Of a stretch of 34,778 nt of DNA, positions 8,990 through 16,309 are shown one piece after another. The DNA is from Pedobacter alluvionis. GTDB taxonomy: Bacteria > Bacteroidota > Bacteroidia > Sphingobacteriales > Sphingobacteriaceae. The notes below the pieces were generated by a model. That model made no database searches. It was not told where the DNA came from and worked only from the letters and a program-made list of their open reading frames with translations. Both the position numbers and the translations under genes were made by a program. Positions within the stretch are counted from its first letter, which is position 1. Every line of letters starts with the position of its first letter. Location: contig NZ_RCCK01000001.1 in NCBI RefSeq assembly GCF_003664035.1, positions 1 to 34,778 of the forward strand. Reading direction: 5' to 3'.

Positions 8990-9022
8990 TCGTGTATTGC
9001 TTTACCTTTGAATTGCACTTTT
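8990..9022 (-). promoter_or_regulatory. Shared direct-repeat operator, copy 1
   Basis: On the minus strand AAAAGTGCAAT (9022-9012) is followed 19 bases later by the weaker half-site AAAGCAATACACGA (9003-8990). A candidate promoter box ending AACTTTA (8968-8962) lies about 25 bases downstream. It precedes the secreted hydrolase gene. Three similar sites exist in the window. Confidence 0.6.
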
Positions 9023-9039
9023 TTCCTTTTCTTAATTTA

Positions 9040-9861
9040 TCAGGCTTGAACAAATTCTAAAATGTCTTTGTTGATAACATCTGCATCAGTAGTAGGCATC
9101 CCGTGTGAAAGTCCTTTATAAATAATAAGTTTGCCATTTTTTAAAAGTTCTGCCGCTTTTACTGCAGTTGTTGCGTAAGGAACAATTTGATCGTCATCAC
9201 CGTGAAGAACCAATACAGGTATTTCTACACTTTTAAGATCTTCTGTAAAGTCTGTTTCAGAGAACACTTTGATACAATCATAATGTGCTTTTATCCCGCC
9301 CATCATTCCCTGTCTCCACCAGTTGTCCTGAATTCCTTTTTTTACATTGGCACCTTCTCTGTTATAGCCATAAAATGGAACAGTGAGGTCATGGTAAAAT
9401 TGCTGTCTGTTGTTTAAGGTATTGAAGCTGATATCATCAAATACTGATAAGGGCACTCCTTCTGGATTTCTGTCATCTGCAATCATGTAAGGTGTAATGG
9501 CACTGATCAGCACTACTTTTGCTACCCTGTTCTTACCATATTGGGCGGCATAGCGGATTGCTTCGCCTCCTCCTGTAGAATGCCCAACATGGATGGCATC
9601 TTTTAAGTCCAGGAATTCAGTCAATTCGGCCACATCTGATGCATAAGTATCCATGTCATTCCCTCTGTATGTTTGGGTAGATCTGCCGTGGCCGCGTCTG
9701 TCGTGGGCTATTACCCGGTATCCCTGGTTTAAGAAAAACATCATCTGTGCATCCCAATCATCTGATGACAGTGGCCAGCCGTGATGAAAGAAGATTGGTT
9801 GTCCTTCTCCTAAGTCTTTGAAATAAATTTCTGTTCCGTCTTTTAATGTAAATTTGTTCAT
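9040..9861 (-). CDS. Alpha/beta hydrolase of the non-haem chloroperoxidase family
   Basis: This 273-residue protein shows the full pattern of cofactor-free haloperoxidase/esterase-type hydrolases. Landmarks are HHGWPLSSDDWDAQM, the strongly conserved AHDRRGHGRS, GHSTGGGE with nucleophile Ser95, the acid in HGDDDQIVP (Asp223 or Asp224), and His253 in LSHGMPTTD. Length and order match the family end to end. There is no signal peptide, so it is cytoplasmic. Such enzymes are esterases or perhydrolases in vitro and their physiological role is often unclear. Its own operator copy lies at 9927-9959. Together with the preceding hydrolase it may form a stress-responsive pair. Confidence 0.94.
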   Translation of the reverse strand: MNKFTLKDGTEIYFKDLGEGQPIFFHHGWPLSSDDWDAQMMFFLNQGYRVIAHDRRGHGRSTQTYRGNDMDTYASDVAELTEFLDLKDAIHVGHSTGGGEAIRYAAQYGKNRVAKVVLISAITPYMIADDRNPEGVPLSVFDDISFNTLNNRQQFYHDLTVPFYGYNREGANVKKGIQDNWWRQGMMGGIKAHYDCIKVFSETDFTEDLKSVEIPVLVLHGDDDQIVPYATTAVKAAELLKNGKLIIYKGLSHGMPTTDADVINKDILEFVQA

Positions 9862-9926
9862 GGTTTTATTTTTAGTGTTATAGTTAAATTTGATATAGCA
9901 AAGTTGTTCAAATCTGAGAAGGCTTA

Positions 9927-9959
9927 CAATGGATACTTTTCTCTTTAAATTGTACTTTT
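9927..9959 (-). promoter_or_regulatory. Shared direct-repeat operator, copy 2
   Basis: Minus-strand half-sites AAAAGTACAAT (9959-9949) and AAAAGTATCCATTG (9940-9927) start 19 bases apart. AACTTTG (9905-9899), a likely -7 element, follows 25 bases further on. This is the clearest of the four copies and precedes the cytoplasmic hydrolase gene. Confidence 0.7.
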
Positions 9960-9973
9960 TTCCCTTGATGATT

Positions 9974-10444
9974 TTATTTCAGCAGTGATCTTAAAAACCA
10001 GGCCATCTTTTCATGGTCTTTCATCAGGCCTGTAATGAAGTCGCTTGTTCCAGGATCATCATAATCATTTGCGAAGATGTTTATGTTTCTTCTTAACTGA
10101 ATGATGATAATTTCATGATCGGCCAGCAATGCATTGATGAGGGATTGACTGTCATATTTTGAAATTGGTTCTGCTAATTGTGTCAATTCCAGATAGGATT
10201 TTAATGATGCGGGAGTGTAATGACCTAATGTTCTGATACGCTCTGCGATATTGTCTATAAATTCATCAATCTGATTTGCCTGTGCTTCAAAAAAATTATG
10301 TTTTTCATAAAAATCGATTCCTTCAACATTCCAATGCGCCTTTTTGGTCTTAGTAAAAAGGACAAATTCATCTGCCAGTATTTTTGAAAGTTCATTTGTA
10401 ATGTGTTTCCTGTTTTTTTCTGTAATTCCAATATTTATTGTCAT
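9974..10444 (-). CDS. dps: Dps-family ferritin-like DNA-protection protein
   Basis: This 156-residue protein matches the usual Dps size. Expected inter-subunit ferroxidase ligands can be placed by spacing to known Dps proteins: His37 in KAHWNV, His49 in KHNFF, Glu53, and Asp64 and Glu68 in FIDNIAERI. Dps dodecamers oxidise Fe(II) with peroxide, store iron and protect DNA. The start MTINIGITEK follows a promoter region carrying the shared operator at 10502-10534. Just upstream is a decayed second copy of the 3' end of a dps gene, implying a former tandem duplication. Confidence 0.95.
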   Translation of the reverse strand: MTINIGITEKNRKHITNELSKILADEFVLFTKTKKAHWNVEGIDFYEKHNFFEAQANQIDEFIDNIAERIRTLGHYTPASLKSYLELTQLAEPISKYDSQSLINALLADHEIIIIQLRRNINIFANDYDDPGTSDFITGLMKDHEKMAWFLRSLLK

Positions 10445-10501
10445 GCTTAGTTGTTTTTGTTAATTTGATAATGCAAAGTTGTAGTAATTAAAAACCTGCA
10501 A

Positions 10502-10534
10502 CAATGGATTCTTTTCTCCTTGAATTGCAATTTT
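10502..10534 (-). promoter_or_regulatory. Shared direct-repeat operator, copy 3 (dps)
   Basis: Minus-strand half-sites AAAATTGCAAT (10534-10524) and AAAAGAATCCATTG (10515-10502) are 19 bases apart, with TACAACTTTGC (10483-10473) as the likely -7 region. The spacing to the promoter matches copies 1 and 2, which argues that the protein bound here works the same way at each gene. Confidence 0.65.
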
Positions 10535-10554
10535 TCCCTTTGTTAAGTTTTGTT

Positions 10555-10680
10555 TTATTTCGGTAGTGGTCTTAAAAAAAACAAAAATCTTTTTATGGTT
10601 TTTTCATCAGGCCTTTAATAAACTCGTCTTTGTAATCATTTGTAAAAATGTTTATGCTCTTTCTTAAATCAATAATTGAT
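10555..10680 (-). pseudogene. Decayed 3' fragment of a second dps gene
   Basis: The minus-strand translation reads IIDLRKSINIFTNDY, then KDEFIKGLMK, then an in-frame stop. It aligns with IIQLRRNINIFANDY and SDFITGLMK near the end of the intact Dps. DNA identity continues past the stop, for instance around the shared GGTCTTAAAAA/GATCTTAAAAA. A short internal deletion and stops make it non-functional, and no matching 5' half is clear. It supports an old tandem dps duplication. Confidence 0.75.
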
Positions 10681-11432
10681 AGCTATACTCTTAAATTGCA
10701 TCGGTTAATGTCCTTCAGTTTATTAATATATTGGCAGGCCTCGCTAATGCCTGAAAATTAATTGTTCATTTTTTAATTTTTTTAGGTTATTAGATCGTTG
10801 GCATTTAAACAATTATCAAACCTGTTTCTTAACTATTTGAAAATCAATGTATTTTTATTTTCATCTTTTAAGTTTTGCGATATATCGCTAATAAAACAGC
10901 GAAATTTCATAAACTTTAGGGCTTAAAAGGGGGGGATTAACAGTTGTAAACGACTTATAGATACCGATTAAAAAACTTCGGGCAGGATATGGTCGCCTGA
11001 CTCATATTGTTTTTGATTAACTTTTAATTTATAAGCCCAATTTCAGGTTATGATACGTTATGGCTTTCTTGAATTCGGAGATTTTATGGATGCAATCAGA
11101 AAAAATTGGCGCAATTTCCGTGAATTGCTTTTCTAACTTATTACGGTATCCGGTAGTTTGGGGGAAATTGGCCGCAAACTTCCAATTTCGTAAATTTTTT
11201 AATACCATTATTTTTAGCCTGTTATGGACTTTTGGATATAAATTGCCTTTTTTTTGTGTTATCATGAAAATGAAACTGGAGTAATACCTGGAATTTGTAG
11301 TCCAATAATGATGCAGCGAATTTTGGTGACGGGAAAAAATATATTACAAAAGAAATTTATATTTGGAACAGCGCAGGTATCACTTTTAGGTATCATACTC
11401 AGATTTTAATTAACATCTTAAACGCACCTACA
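10681..11432. other. Long intergenic region, no supported gene
   Basis: Short open frames on both strands between 11029 and 11284 overlap each other and show no recognisable domain, so neither is called. A perfect 12-base palindrome, GCGATATATCGC, is at 10877-10888. AGGTATCA occurs twice (11375-11382 and 11388-11395), just upstream of the sigma-54-type regulator gene. The rest looks like decayed DNA next to the dps remnant. Confidence 0.4.
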
Positions 11433-13370
11433 ATGGCATTAAAAGTTCTAATAGTTGAAGACCAGTTTATTGAGGCCAATAATCTGGAAATTATGCTTGA
11501 AGAAGCAGGCTATTTAGTGTGCGGTATGGCGAAATCTGTTCAGGAAGCGATAAAGATTATTGACGCTAGAACTCCCGACCTGGCACTTGTAGATATTCAA
11601 CTTAAAGGAGGCTTGTCAGGTATAGATTTAGCCGTCATTCTAAAGCAGCGGAATATACCTTTTATCTATGTATCAGCCAATTCTGACCATGCTACCCTGA
11701 TAAAGGCCAAGGCTACACAGCCTTACGGATTTATAGTGAAACCATTCAGGGAAAGGGATTTGATCGTAACGCTTGAAATAGCACAATACCGACATGAAAA
11801 CAGCCTTGATGCTGCCTTAATAAGAGAAGATAAATTTCGGAAGTCACTACAGGATATTGTCAAGATGGAGGGATCTGTCACAGATAAAATGCACCAAATT
11901 TCCAAAACCATGCAGGCAATACTCCCATACGACTATTTGGCCATTTGCATAGATAAGGGTAGGGAAGCAATCAACCTGATGAGTTATTTACGTGCCGGTT
12001 TTGAAGAATATCAATTTATTGGCCTGGAGGAATTTCAGGTTATTACAAAAACCAATTTTGTTGAATTATATGTAATGCAGTACGCCGGAGAAGGCACAGA
12101 GCGATCTTTTTTTATCTGCGATGACTTTAAAAATATGCTGGGTAAATTTAAGTTAAGGAAGCAAATTGCAGATAAATTTATGGTCAATTCCCTTTTAACA
12201 TACCCTCTGGATTGTAGTGGCTATACAAATATTCATTTATATTTCTACAGCCGCCGGACGGATGCCTATAGTTCCGATCAGGTTGCATTATTGGACAGGC
12301 TAAATGCAAGCATATCTTTTGCTATTTGCCAGGTTCTGGGACTCGATATCCAGCATACTCCATATACCACTGCACATCATAAAAAGCTTACGGGCAAGAA
12401 CACGAATACGGCACCGGTTTTTGAAGGCATAGTAGGTAAAAGCCATTTACTGCTAAATGTATTTGATCATATTACACAGGTGGCTCCCGCAGATACAGCG
12501 GTGTTAATTTTAGGCGAAAGCGGCACCGGAAAGGAGCGAGTCGCCCATAGCATACATGCATCGTCTGGGCGTAAGGAAGGGCCCTTTGTAAAAGTTAACT
12601 GTGCAGCCCTGCCCTCAAGCCTTATAGAATCAGAACTTTTCGGACACGAAAAAGGTGCCTTTACCGGAGCTGTAAACAAACATGTCGGAAAATTTGAGCG
12701 CGCTCACCAGGGAACTATTTTCCTGGATGAGATTGGTGATATGCCTTATGAGCTCCAGGCCAAATTGCTACGGGTTTTACAGGAAAAAGAAATTGAACGG
12801 ATAGCAGGTAATGCACCAATTAAGATAGATGTAAGGGTAATTGCAGCAACTAACCACAATCTGGAGAAGGAGGTTGCCGCTGGTCGGTTTAGGCTCGATT
12901 TATATTACAGGCTAAATGTTTTTCCCATTACACTCCCTTCTCTAAGAGAAAGGAAAGACGACATCCCGTTATTGATAGACCATTTTATATCTGGTTTTAA
13001 TATCAGGTTAGGAAAAAATGTTACGGGTATTTCTGCTCGTGGGTTAAAGGATGCGATGGAGTATAACTGGCCTGGGAATATACGGGAACTTGAAAACCTG
13101 GTAGAAAGGGCTGTACTTGTTTCGCAGGCAAATCATATAAAAAGACTTGCCATTCCTGTGTCAGGTAATGCTGAGACGGTTGCGGATGAATCAAGTGCTA
13201 ACGGATTCAAATCTATCGTACAGAACGAGCGCGATCATATTTTAAATGCGCTTAAAAAGTGTAAGGGGAAGGTATGGGGAGCGGGAGGTGCCGCCGAACT
13301 TTTAAATCTTCCGCCGTCCACTCTAAATTCTAAAATTAGGAAGCTTGGCATCAGGCGTGATTTTACATAA
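11433..13370 (+). CDS. Sigma-54-dependent response regulator (REC-GAF-like-AAA+-HTH)
   Basis: This 645-residue protein has a receiver domain at 1-120 with acidic pocket Glu9/Asp10, phospho-acceptor Asp54 in LVDIQLKG and Lys103 in VKPF. A GAF-like region of about 150-300 residues follows. The AAA+ domain begins near 330, with Walker A GESGTGKE at 361-368, GAFTGA at 408-413 and Walker B GTIFLDEIGD at 427-436. The C-terminus carries a Fis-type helix-turn-helix. The intact GAFTGA loop implies contact with sigma-54. No kinase lies next to it, so its partner is elsewhere or is one of the orphan kinases here. It is monocistronic and ends at a bidirectional terminator. Confidence 0.94.
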   Translation: MALKVLIVEDQFIEANNLEIMLEEAGYLVCGMAKSVQEAIKIIDARTPDLALVDIQLKGGLSGIDLAVILKQRNIPFIYVSANSDHATLIKAKATQPYGFIVKPFRERDLIVTLEIAQYRHENSLDAALIREDKFRKSLQDIVKMEGSVTDKMHQISKTMQAILPYDYLAICIDKGREAINLMSYLRAGFEEYQFIGLEEFQVITKTNFVELYVMQYAGEGTERSFFICDDFKNMLGKFKLRKQIADKFMVNSLLTYPLDCSGYTNIHLYFYSRRTDAYSSDQVALLDRLNASISFAICQVLGLDIQHTPYTTAHHKKLTGKNTNTAPVFEGIVGKSHLLLNVFDHITQVAPADTAVLILGESGTGKERVAHSIHASSGRKEGPFVKVNCAALPSSLIESELFGHEKGAFTGAVNKHVGKFERAHQGTIFLDEIGDMPYELQAKLLRVLQEKEIERIAGNAPIKIDVRVIAATNHNLEKEVAAGRFRLDLYYRLNVFPITLPSLRERKDDIPLLIDHFISGFNIRLGKNVTGISARGLKDAMEYNWPGNIRELENLVERAVLVSQANHIKRLAIPVSGNAETVADESSANGFKSIVQNERDHILNALKKCKGKVWGAGGAAELLNLPPSTLNSKIRKLGIRRDFT

Positions 13371-13452
13371 CATCTGTTTACCGGAAACGATATATCATCA
13401 AAAACCACTTACTGAACTATCAAGGTAAATTCCTGCATTTAATAAAGTATAA

Positions 13453-13495
13453 AAAACACCATTCAATACTATTTTTGTGCATTGAATGGTGTTTT
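13453..13495. terminator. Bidirectional terminator between convergent genes
   Basis: AAAACACCATTCAAT (13453-13467) and ATTGAATGGTGTTTT (13481-13495) form a perfect 15-base stem with a 13-base loop, with A/T tracts on both sides. It sits between the ends of the sigma-54-type regulator gene (13370, plus) and the condensation-family gene (13504, minus), so it can serve both. Confidence 0.85.
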
Positions 13496-13503
13496 ACAGT
13501 TAA

Positions 13504-14739
13504 TTAGGCAATACTTTCTGCGTGCTCATGGCATGCTTTTAAAAGTATATTTTCCATTTCCTTTAATATACCCGGTATTGGGTTGTCACTCGTATTGGTA
13601 AGGCAAAGCTGTCCATTGCTGCTTATTGCGCCGATTGTTTGCTCCTTACCTTTGCCTGAGCGCACCATTGGACCATAAACCGATTTCAGCCTGAGCTTTC
13701 CGAAGTTGGTATCATATTTTACCTTTACCAGGTTAGTAACCATAATATCATGGTTAAAAGCTTGTTTTAATATATCAATCATCTGTTGGATATCAGTACT
13801 GTTAAAGGTTAGTTCCCTAAAAAAGCCGATATAATTCTGTACATGCGCTGCGGTATCAGTTCCGGCGAGGCCTGATTTTGCCAGTCTGGCGACATCCCAA
13901 AAATAAGGGTCAAGTTCAGGCTCAAAATAAACCGGATGCGTGGTGATGTTTAACCCGAAGTTATCATCTAACTCAAGTGCCCTCCTGGTACAGATAGGAG
14001 AGATCAGTTCGAGTTTTTTGTTTGCCCACTCACTGTGCAGCTTTCTGCCCGCAATTACTGCCGCAGCACAAATTGCACCGTGCACGGTTGTTTGTTCTAA
14101 CCGTGATTTTTCCAGTATTCGTAAAGTGCTCGCTTCGGAAAATCTTATGCGCTCTACCTTCGGATAAACCGGGTTTATCTTTTTAAACACATAACCTGCA
14201 CTTTTAGTTTCGGTAATGGCTACATCATCAGGCAAGCCTAAAGTTTCGTCGTTAGATTTTTGCGGAGCCAGTATTTCCAGTTTTTGGCCGGTTACTGCAT
14301 TTAACATGTCCCTGAAAAGGTAATTGAGCGAAGAACCATCTACTAATGTATGGTTTGCCACCAGTATCACTACCGTATCCTGAGGTTTCTGAAGTATCAA
14401 TACTCTTAACAACGGACCCTTGCTGGTGTCAAATCGTATTGATAGTTCTTTTTCAACCTCTTGTTCCCATTTAAAATCGTTGTCTACATCCAGTACCCTC
14501 AGCGGAATTTCTAGCGAGTCGACGTGCTCTATAGCAGGTCGATTAAACTCGTCCATAACAATCCTTACCGAAAGGTTAGGATGCCTTTGTTGTACTTGTC
14601 TAATAGCTGATTGCCATGCCACAGCCGTTTCTTTGCCTTCTACCTCTGCAGCGAGGGCAAAGTCTTTAGAATCGATTTGATCCAGTAACCAAAATGTTTT
14701 TTCGAATGCACCCAGGGTGCGGTTTTGTTTCTTCGTCAT
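13504..14739 (-). CDS. Condensation-domain-superfamily acyltransferase-like protein
   Basis: The 411-residue chain has the general architecture of the CoA-dependent acyltransferase/condensation superfamily (PapA, alcohol acetyltransferase, NRPS C domain). The active-site motif appears as NHTLVDGSS with His130 and Asp134 (HxxxDG), after an N-terminal segment of the usual spacing (LRVLILQ, VVILVAN). The second half includes the typical C-terminal lobe. The motif has one rather than two leading histidines, as in stand-alone acyltransferases. No peptide-synthetase or polyketide genes are nearby, so it may acylate a lipid or small alcohol. An operator copy lies upstream at 14878-14910. Confidence 0.82.
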   Translation of the reverse strand: MTKKQNRTLGAFEKTFWLLDQIDSKDFALAAEVEGKETAVAWQSAIRQVQQRHPNLSVRIVMDEFNRPAIEHVDSLEIPLRVLDVDNDFKWEQEVEKELSIRFDTSKGPLLRVLILQKPQDTVVILVANHTLVDGSSLNYLFRDMLNAVTGQKLEILAPQKSNDETLGLPDDVAITETKSAGYVFKKINPVYPKVERIRFSEASTLRILEKSRLEQTTVHGAICAAAVIAGRKLHSEWANKKLELISPICTRRALELDDNFGLNITTHPVYFEPELDPYFWDVARLAKSGLAGTDTAAHVQNYIGFFRELTFNSTDIQQMIDILKQAFNHDIMVTNLVKVKYDTNFGKLRLKSVYGPMVRSGKGKEQTIGAISSNGQLCLTNTSDNPIPGILKEMENILLKACHEHAESIA

Positions 14740-14877
14740 TTTAATGATTTTTAATTTGTACTAAGCTTAGGAGAAACCCTGTACCTGCTGTTGAAAATGT
14801 TCAACATGACAGAACTTCATCCCACAATGCAAAGTTCAGAAATCATCAAACCCTTAAAAATGGATATAAGGCGGTTA

Positions 14878-14910
14878 CTGTAGTACATTTTTCCTTTAAG
14901 ATTTACTTTT
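14878..14910 (-). promoter_or_regulatory. Shared direct-repeat operator, copy 4
   Basis: Minus-strand AAAAGTAAAT (14910-14901) and AAAAATGTACTACAG (14892-14878) keep the 19-base period with TTAAAGGA between them, as in copies 1-3. The likely promoter GAACTTTGC (14837-14829) is about 45 bases downstream, roughly two helical turns further away than in the other copies. It precedes the condensation-family gene. Confidence 0.5.
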
Positions 14911-15018
14911 ACAGTAGTTTACAAATGCGGGCATCTGAAAAATAATCATAATCATAGCGATCAGGAACAGGAGACAATTAAATTATTGAAAATTAAACAT
15001 CAGTGAAAAAGTTATAAA

Positions 15019-15057
15019 AAAAGCAGCACTTCCATTAAAATGAAAAATGCTGCTTTT
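15019..15057 (-). terminator. Terminator of the CoA-binding protein gene
   Basis: AAAAGCAGCA (15019-15028) and TGCTGCTTTT (15048-15057) are perfect complements with a 19-base partly paired loop. On the minus strand it is followed by a run of T residues. It lies 77 bases after the stop of the CoA-binding protein gene. Confidence 0.7.
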
Positions 15058-15133
15058 ACTATTATATCAAAATCTTAAAGCTGGCAGGCGCGCTTTAGTA
15101 CATCTAATTAAATGCTGGCGATGCCAATTTTAA

Positions 15134-15499
15134 TTAATATTGGCCTAATGATAGTAAAACTAACGTGCAGGCATTTTCTGTTGCTATGCCATGGGCGTTA
15201 GCCAGCTTCTTAAGTTCTTCATTTTCTGTACCTGGATTAAAAATAATACGTTGAGGATTTGTTTTAATAATATAATCGTATAACGGTTGCTGTTTTGACG
15301 GGCCAATATACAGCGTAATCGTGTGAACATCTGTATATATTTCTCCGGGCATTTCAATTTCAACGCCGGCTACATTTCCTGTTCTTAAACCTACGTTAAT
15401 AATAGTATGTCCGGAATTGGATAGACGGATAGCCGCTACATAAGAATATCGGGTGGAGTCTGTTGTGACGCCCAGTATTAATGTTTTTCTTTTGATCAT
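15134..15499 (-). CDS. CoA-binding domain protein (CoA_binding_2 type)
   Basis: This 121-residue single-domain protein matches the small Rossmann-like CoA-binding family. It has the beta-1 start KTLILGVTTDSTRYSYVAAI, a middle HTITLYIGPSKQQPLYDYI, the highly conserved IIFNPGTENEEL near 95-106, and the closing ENACTLVLLSLGQY. Length is full for the family. Such proteins resemble the CoA-ligase binding module, but their cellular task is generally unknown. The gene is monocistronic, with the terminator at 15019-15057. Confidence 0.9.
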   Translation of the reverse strand: MIKRKTLILGVTTDSTRYSYVAAIRLSNSGHTIINVGLRTGNVAGVEIEMPGEIYTDVHTITLYIGPSKQQPLYDYIIKTNPQRIIFNPGTENEELKKLANAHGIATENACTLVLLSLGQY

Positions 15500-16072
15500 A
15501 ATTATATATTTTTAATTGTCGCAGTTCTATACCTAATATGTTAGCATACAAAATTGAGTATTAACGAGCTGTATCGAAATAGACAAATGGACAAGATTAT
15601 GGTATATATTTCCTTAATACATTATTATGAAGTTGCCATTAAAAGGGATTCTTACAATATAACCTCATGCGGTGGTTTAAAGATTATCTATTGTTTAACA
15701 GCGATCTGATAATATTAAAACATCAAATTTGCGAGATGCATTAGATTTCATCTTACACCAAGCCACACTTAAAAGTCCTGTACCAAGCTATATAAACTTA
15801 TAGTCGATAGTATAACAGACTGAATAATATGTATTTAAGTTTGAGTTGTTCTATATCACTGTTAGTATTAATTATGAGAATCCAAGGTCCAGGTTGATAT
15901 TTAACCAGAAAATATACTTTAAATGGTGTTTAGGGAATAGGAGCGAAGGGTAGAGAAACATAGCCTTGTGAAGTATTTAGCTTTTATGTGTTCTGCAATG
16001 GCCAAAGTAAGTTTATTATGTAATTTTTATAACTTATTCAAGTACTCGAAAATAAGTTATTTGCAGATGCAA

Positions 16073-16127
16073 AACTTCAATCTGTTTGATTATTAATTTT
16101 CATACTCTTAAAGACAAAAAGTATAAG
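16073..16127 (+). repeat. Left copy of a paired repeat (possible element boundary)
   Basis: The first half (16073-16098, AACTTCAATCTG then TTTGATTATTAATT) matches 33083-33108 except for two bases. The second half (16097-16127, containing CATACTCTTAAAG and AAAAAGTATAAG) matches 33497-33527 with one mismatch. Here the halves are contiguous, while on the right they are about 390 bases apart. The orientation is the same. Confidence 0.65.
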
Positions 16128-16149
16128 AGCCTGTTTAAAAATTAAATAA

Positions 16150-16300
16150 AATTAATTTGTATGTCAGTCTGAGCGTAGTCGAAGACCATTTCAGCGCATT
16201 AATAAAAGAAATTCATTAAGCTATCATTTACAGCCTCCAAAAAATTCGTCATCGGATAGCTATCGGATGCGAAGAGGCACGACGAAGCAATCTATGATCC
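16150..16300. repeat. Probable dispersed non-coding repeat
   Basis: The two ends contain CAGTCTGAGCGTAGTCGAAG (near 16165) and GAGGCACGACGAAGCAATC (near 16273). These resemble phrases that recur between genes in many Bacteroidetes genomes, recalled rather than searched. A palindrome, GATAGCTATC, lies near 16255. It abuts the 3' end of the hybrid kinase gene. Confidence 0.45.
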
Positions 16301-16309
16301 TGTGATTTA

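Larger units (their letters stand above)
15500..16309. other. Long intergenic region with repeats
   Basis: No gene is supported over 810 bases. It contains a perfect 10-base inverted repeat (ATAACTTATT 16029-16038, AATAAGTTAT 16051-16060), the sequence at 16073-16127 that recurs in two pieces near 33.1 and 33.5 kb, and a probable dispersed repeat at 16150-16300. A short string, ATAGGAGCGAAG, near 15940 also occurs near 2249. Confidence 0.5.

Noticed and set aside
11029..11284. Two overlapping 74-78 residue frames on opposite strands
   Set aside because: They mirror each other, have no recognisable motif and no convincing start context. At most one could be real and neither can be chosen.
10681..11432. 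Sigma-54 (-24/-12) promoter upstream of the response regulator gene
   Set aside because: TTGGCAGG near 10732 suggests a -24 box, but no GC/TTGC element is at the correct distance, and it is about 700 bases from the gene.
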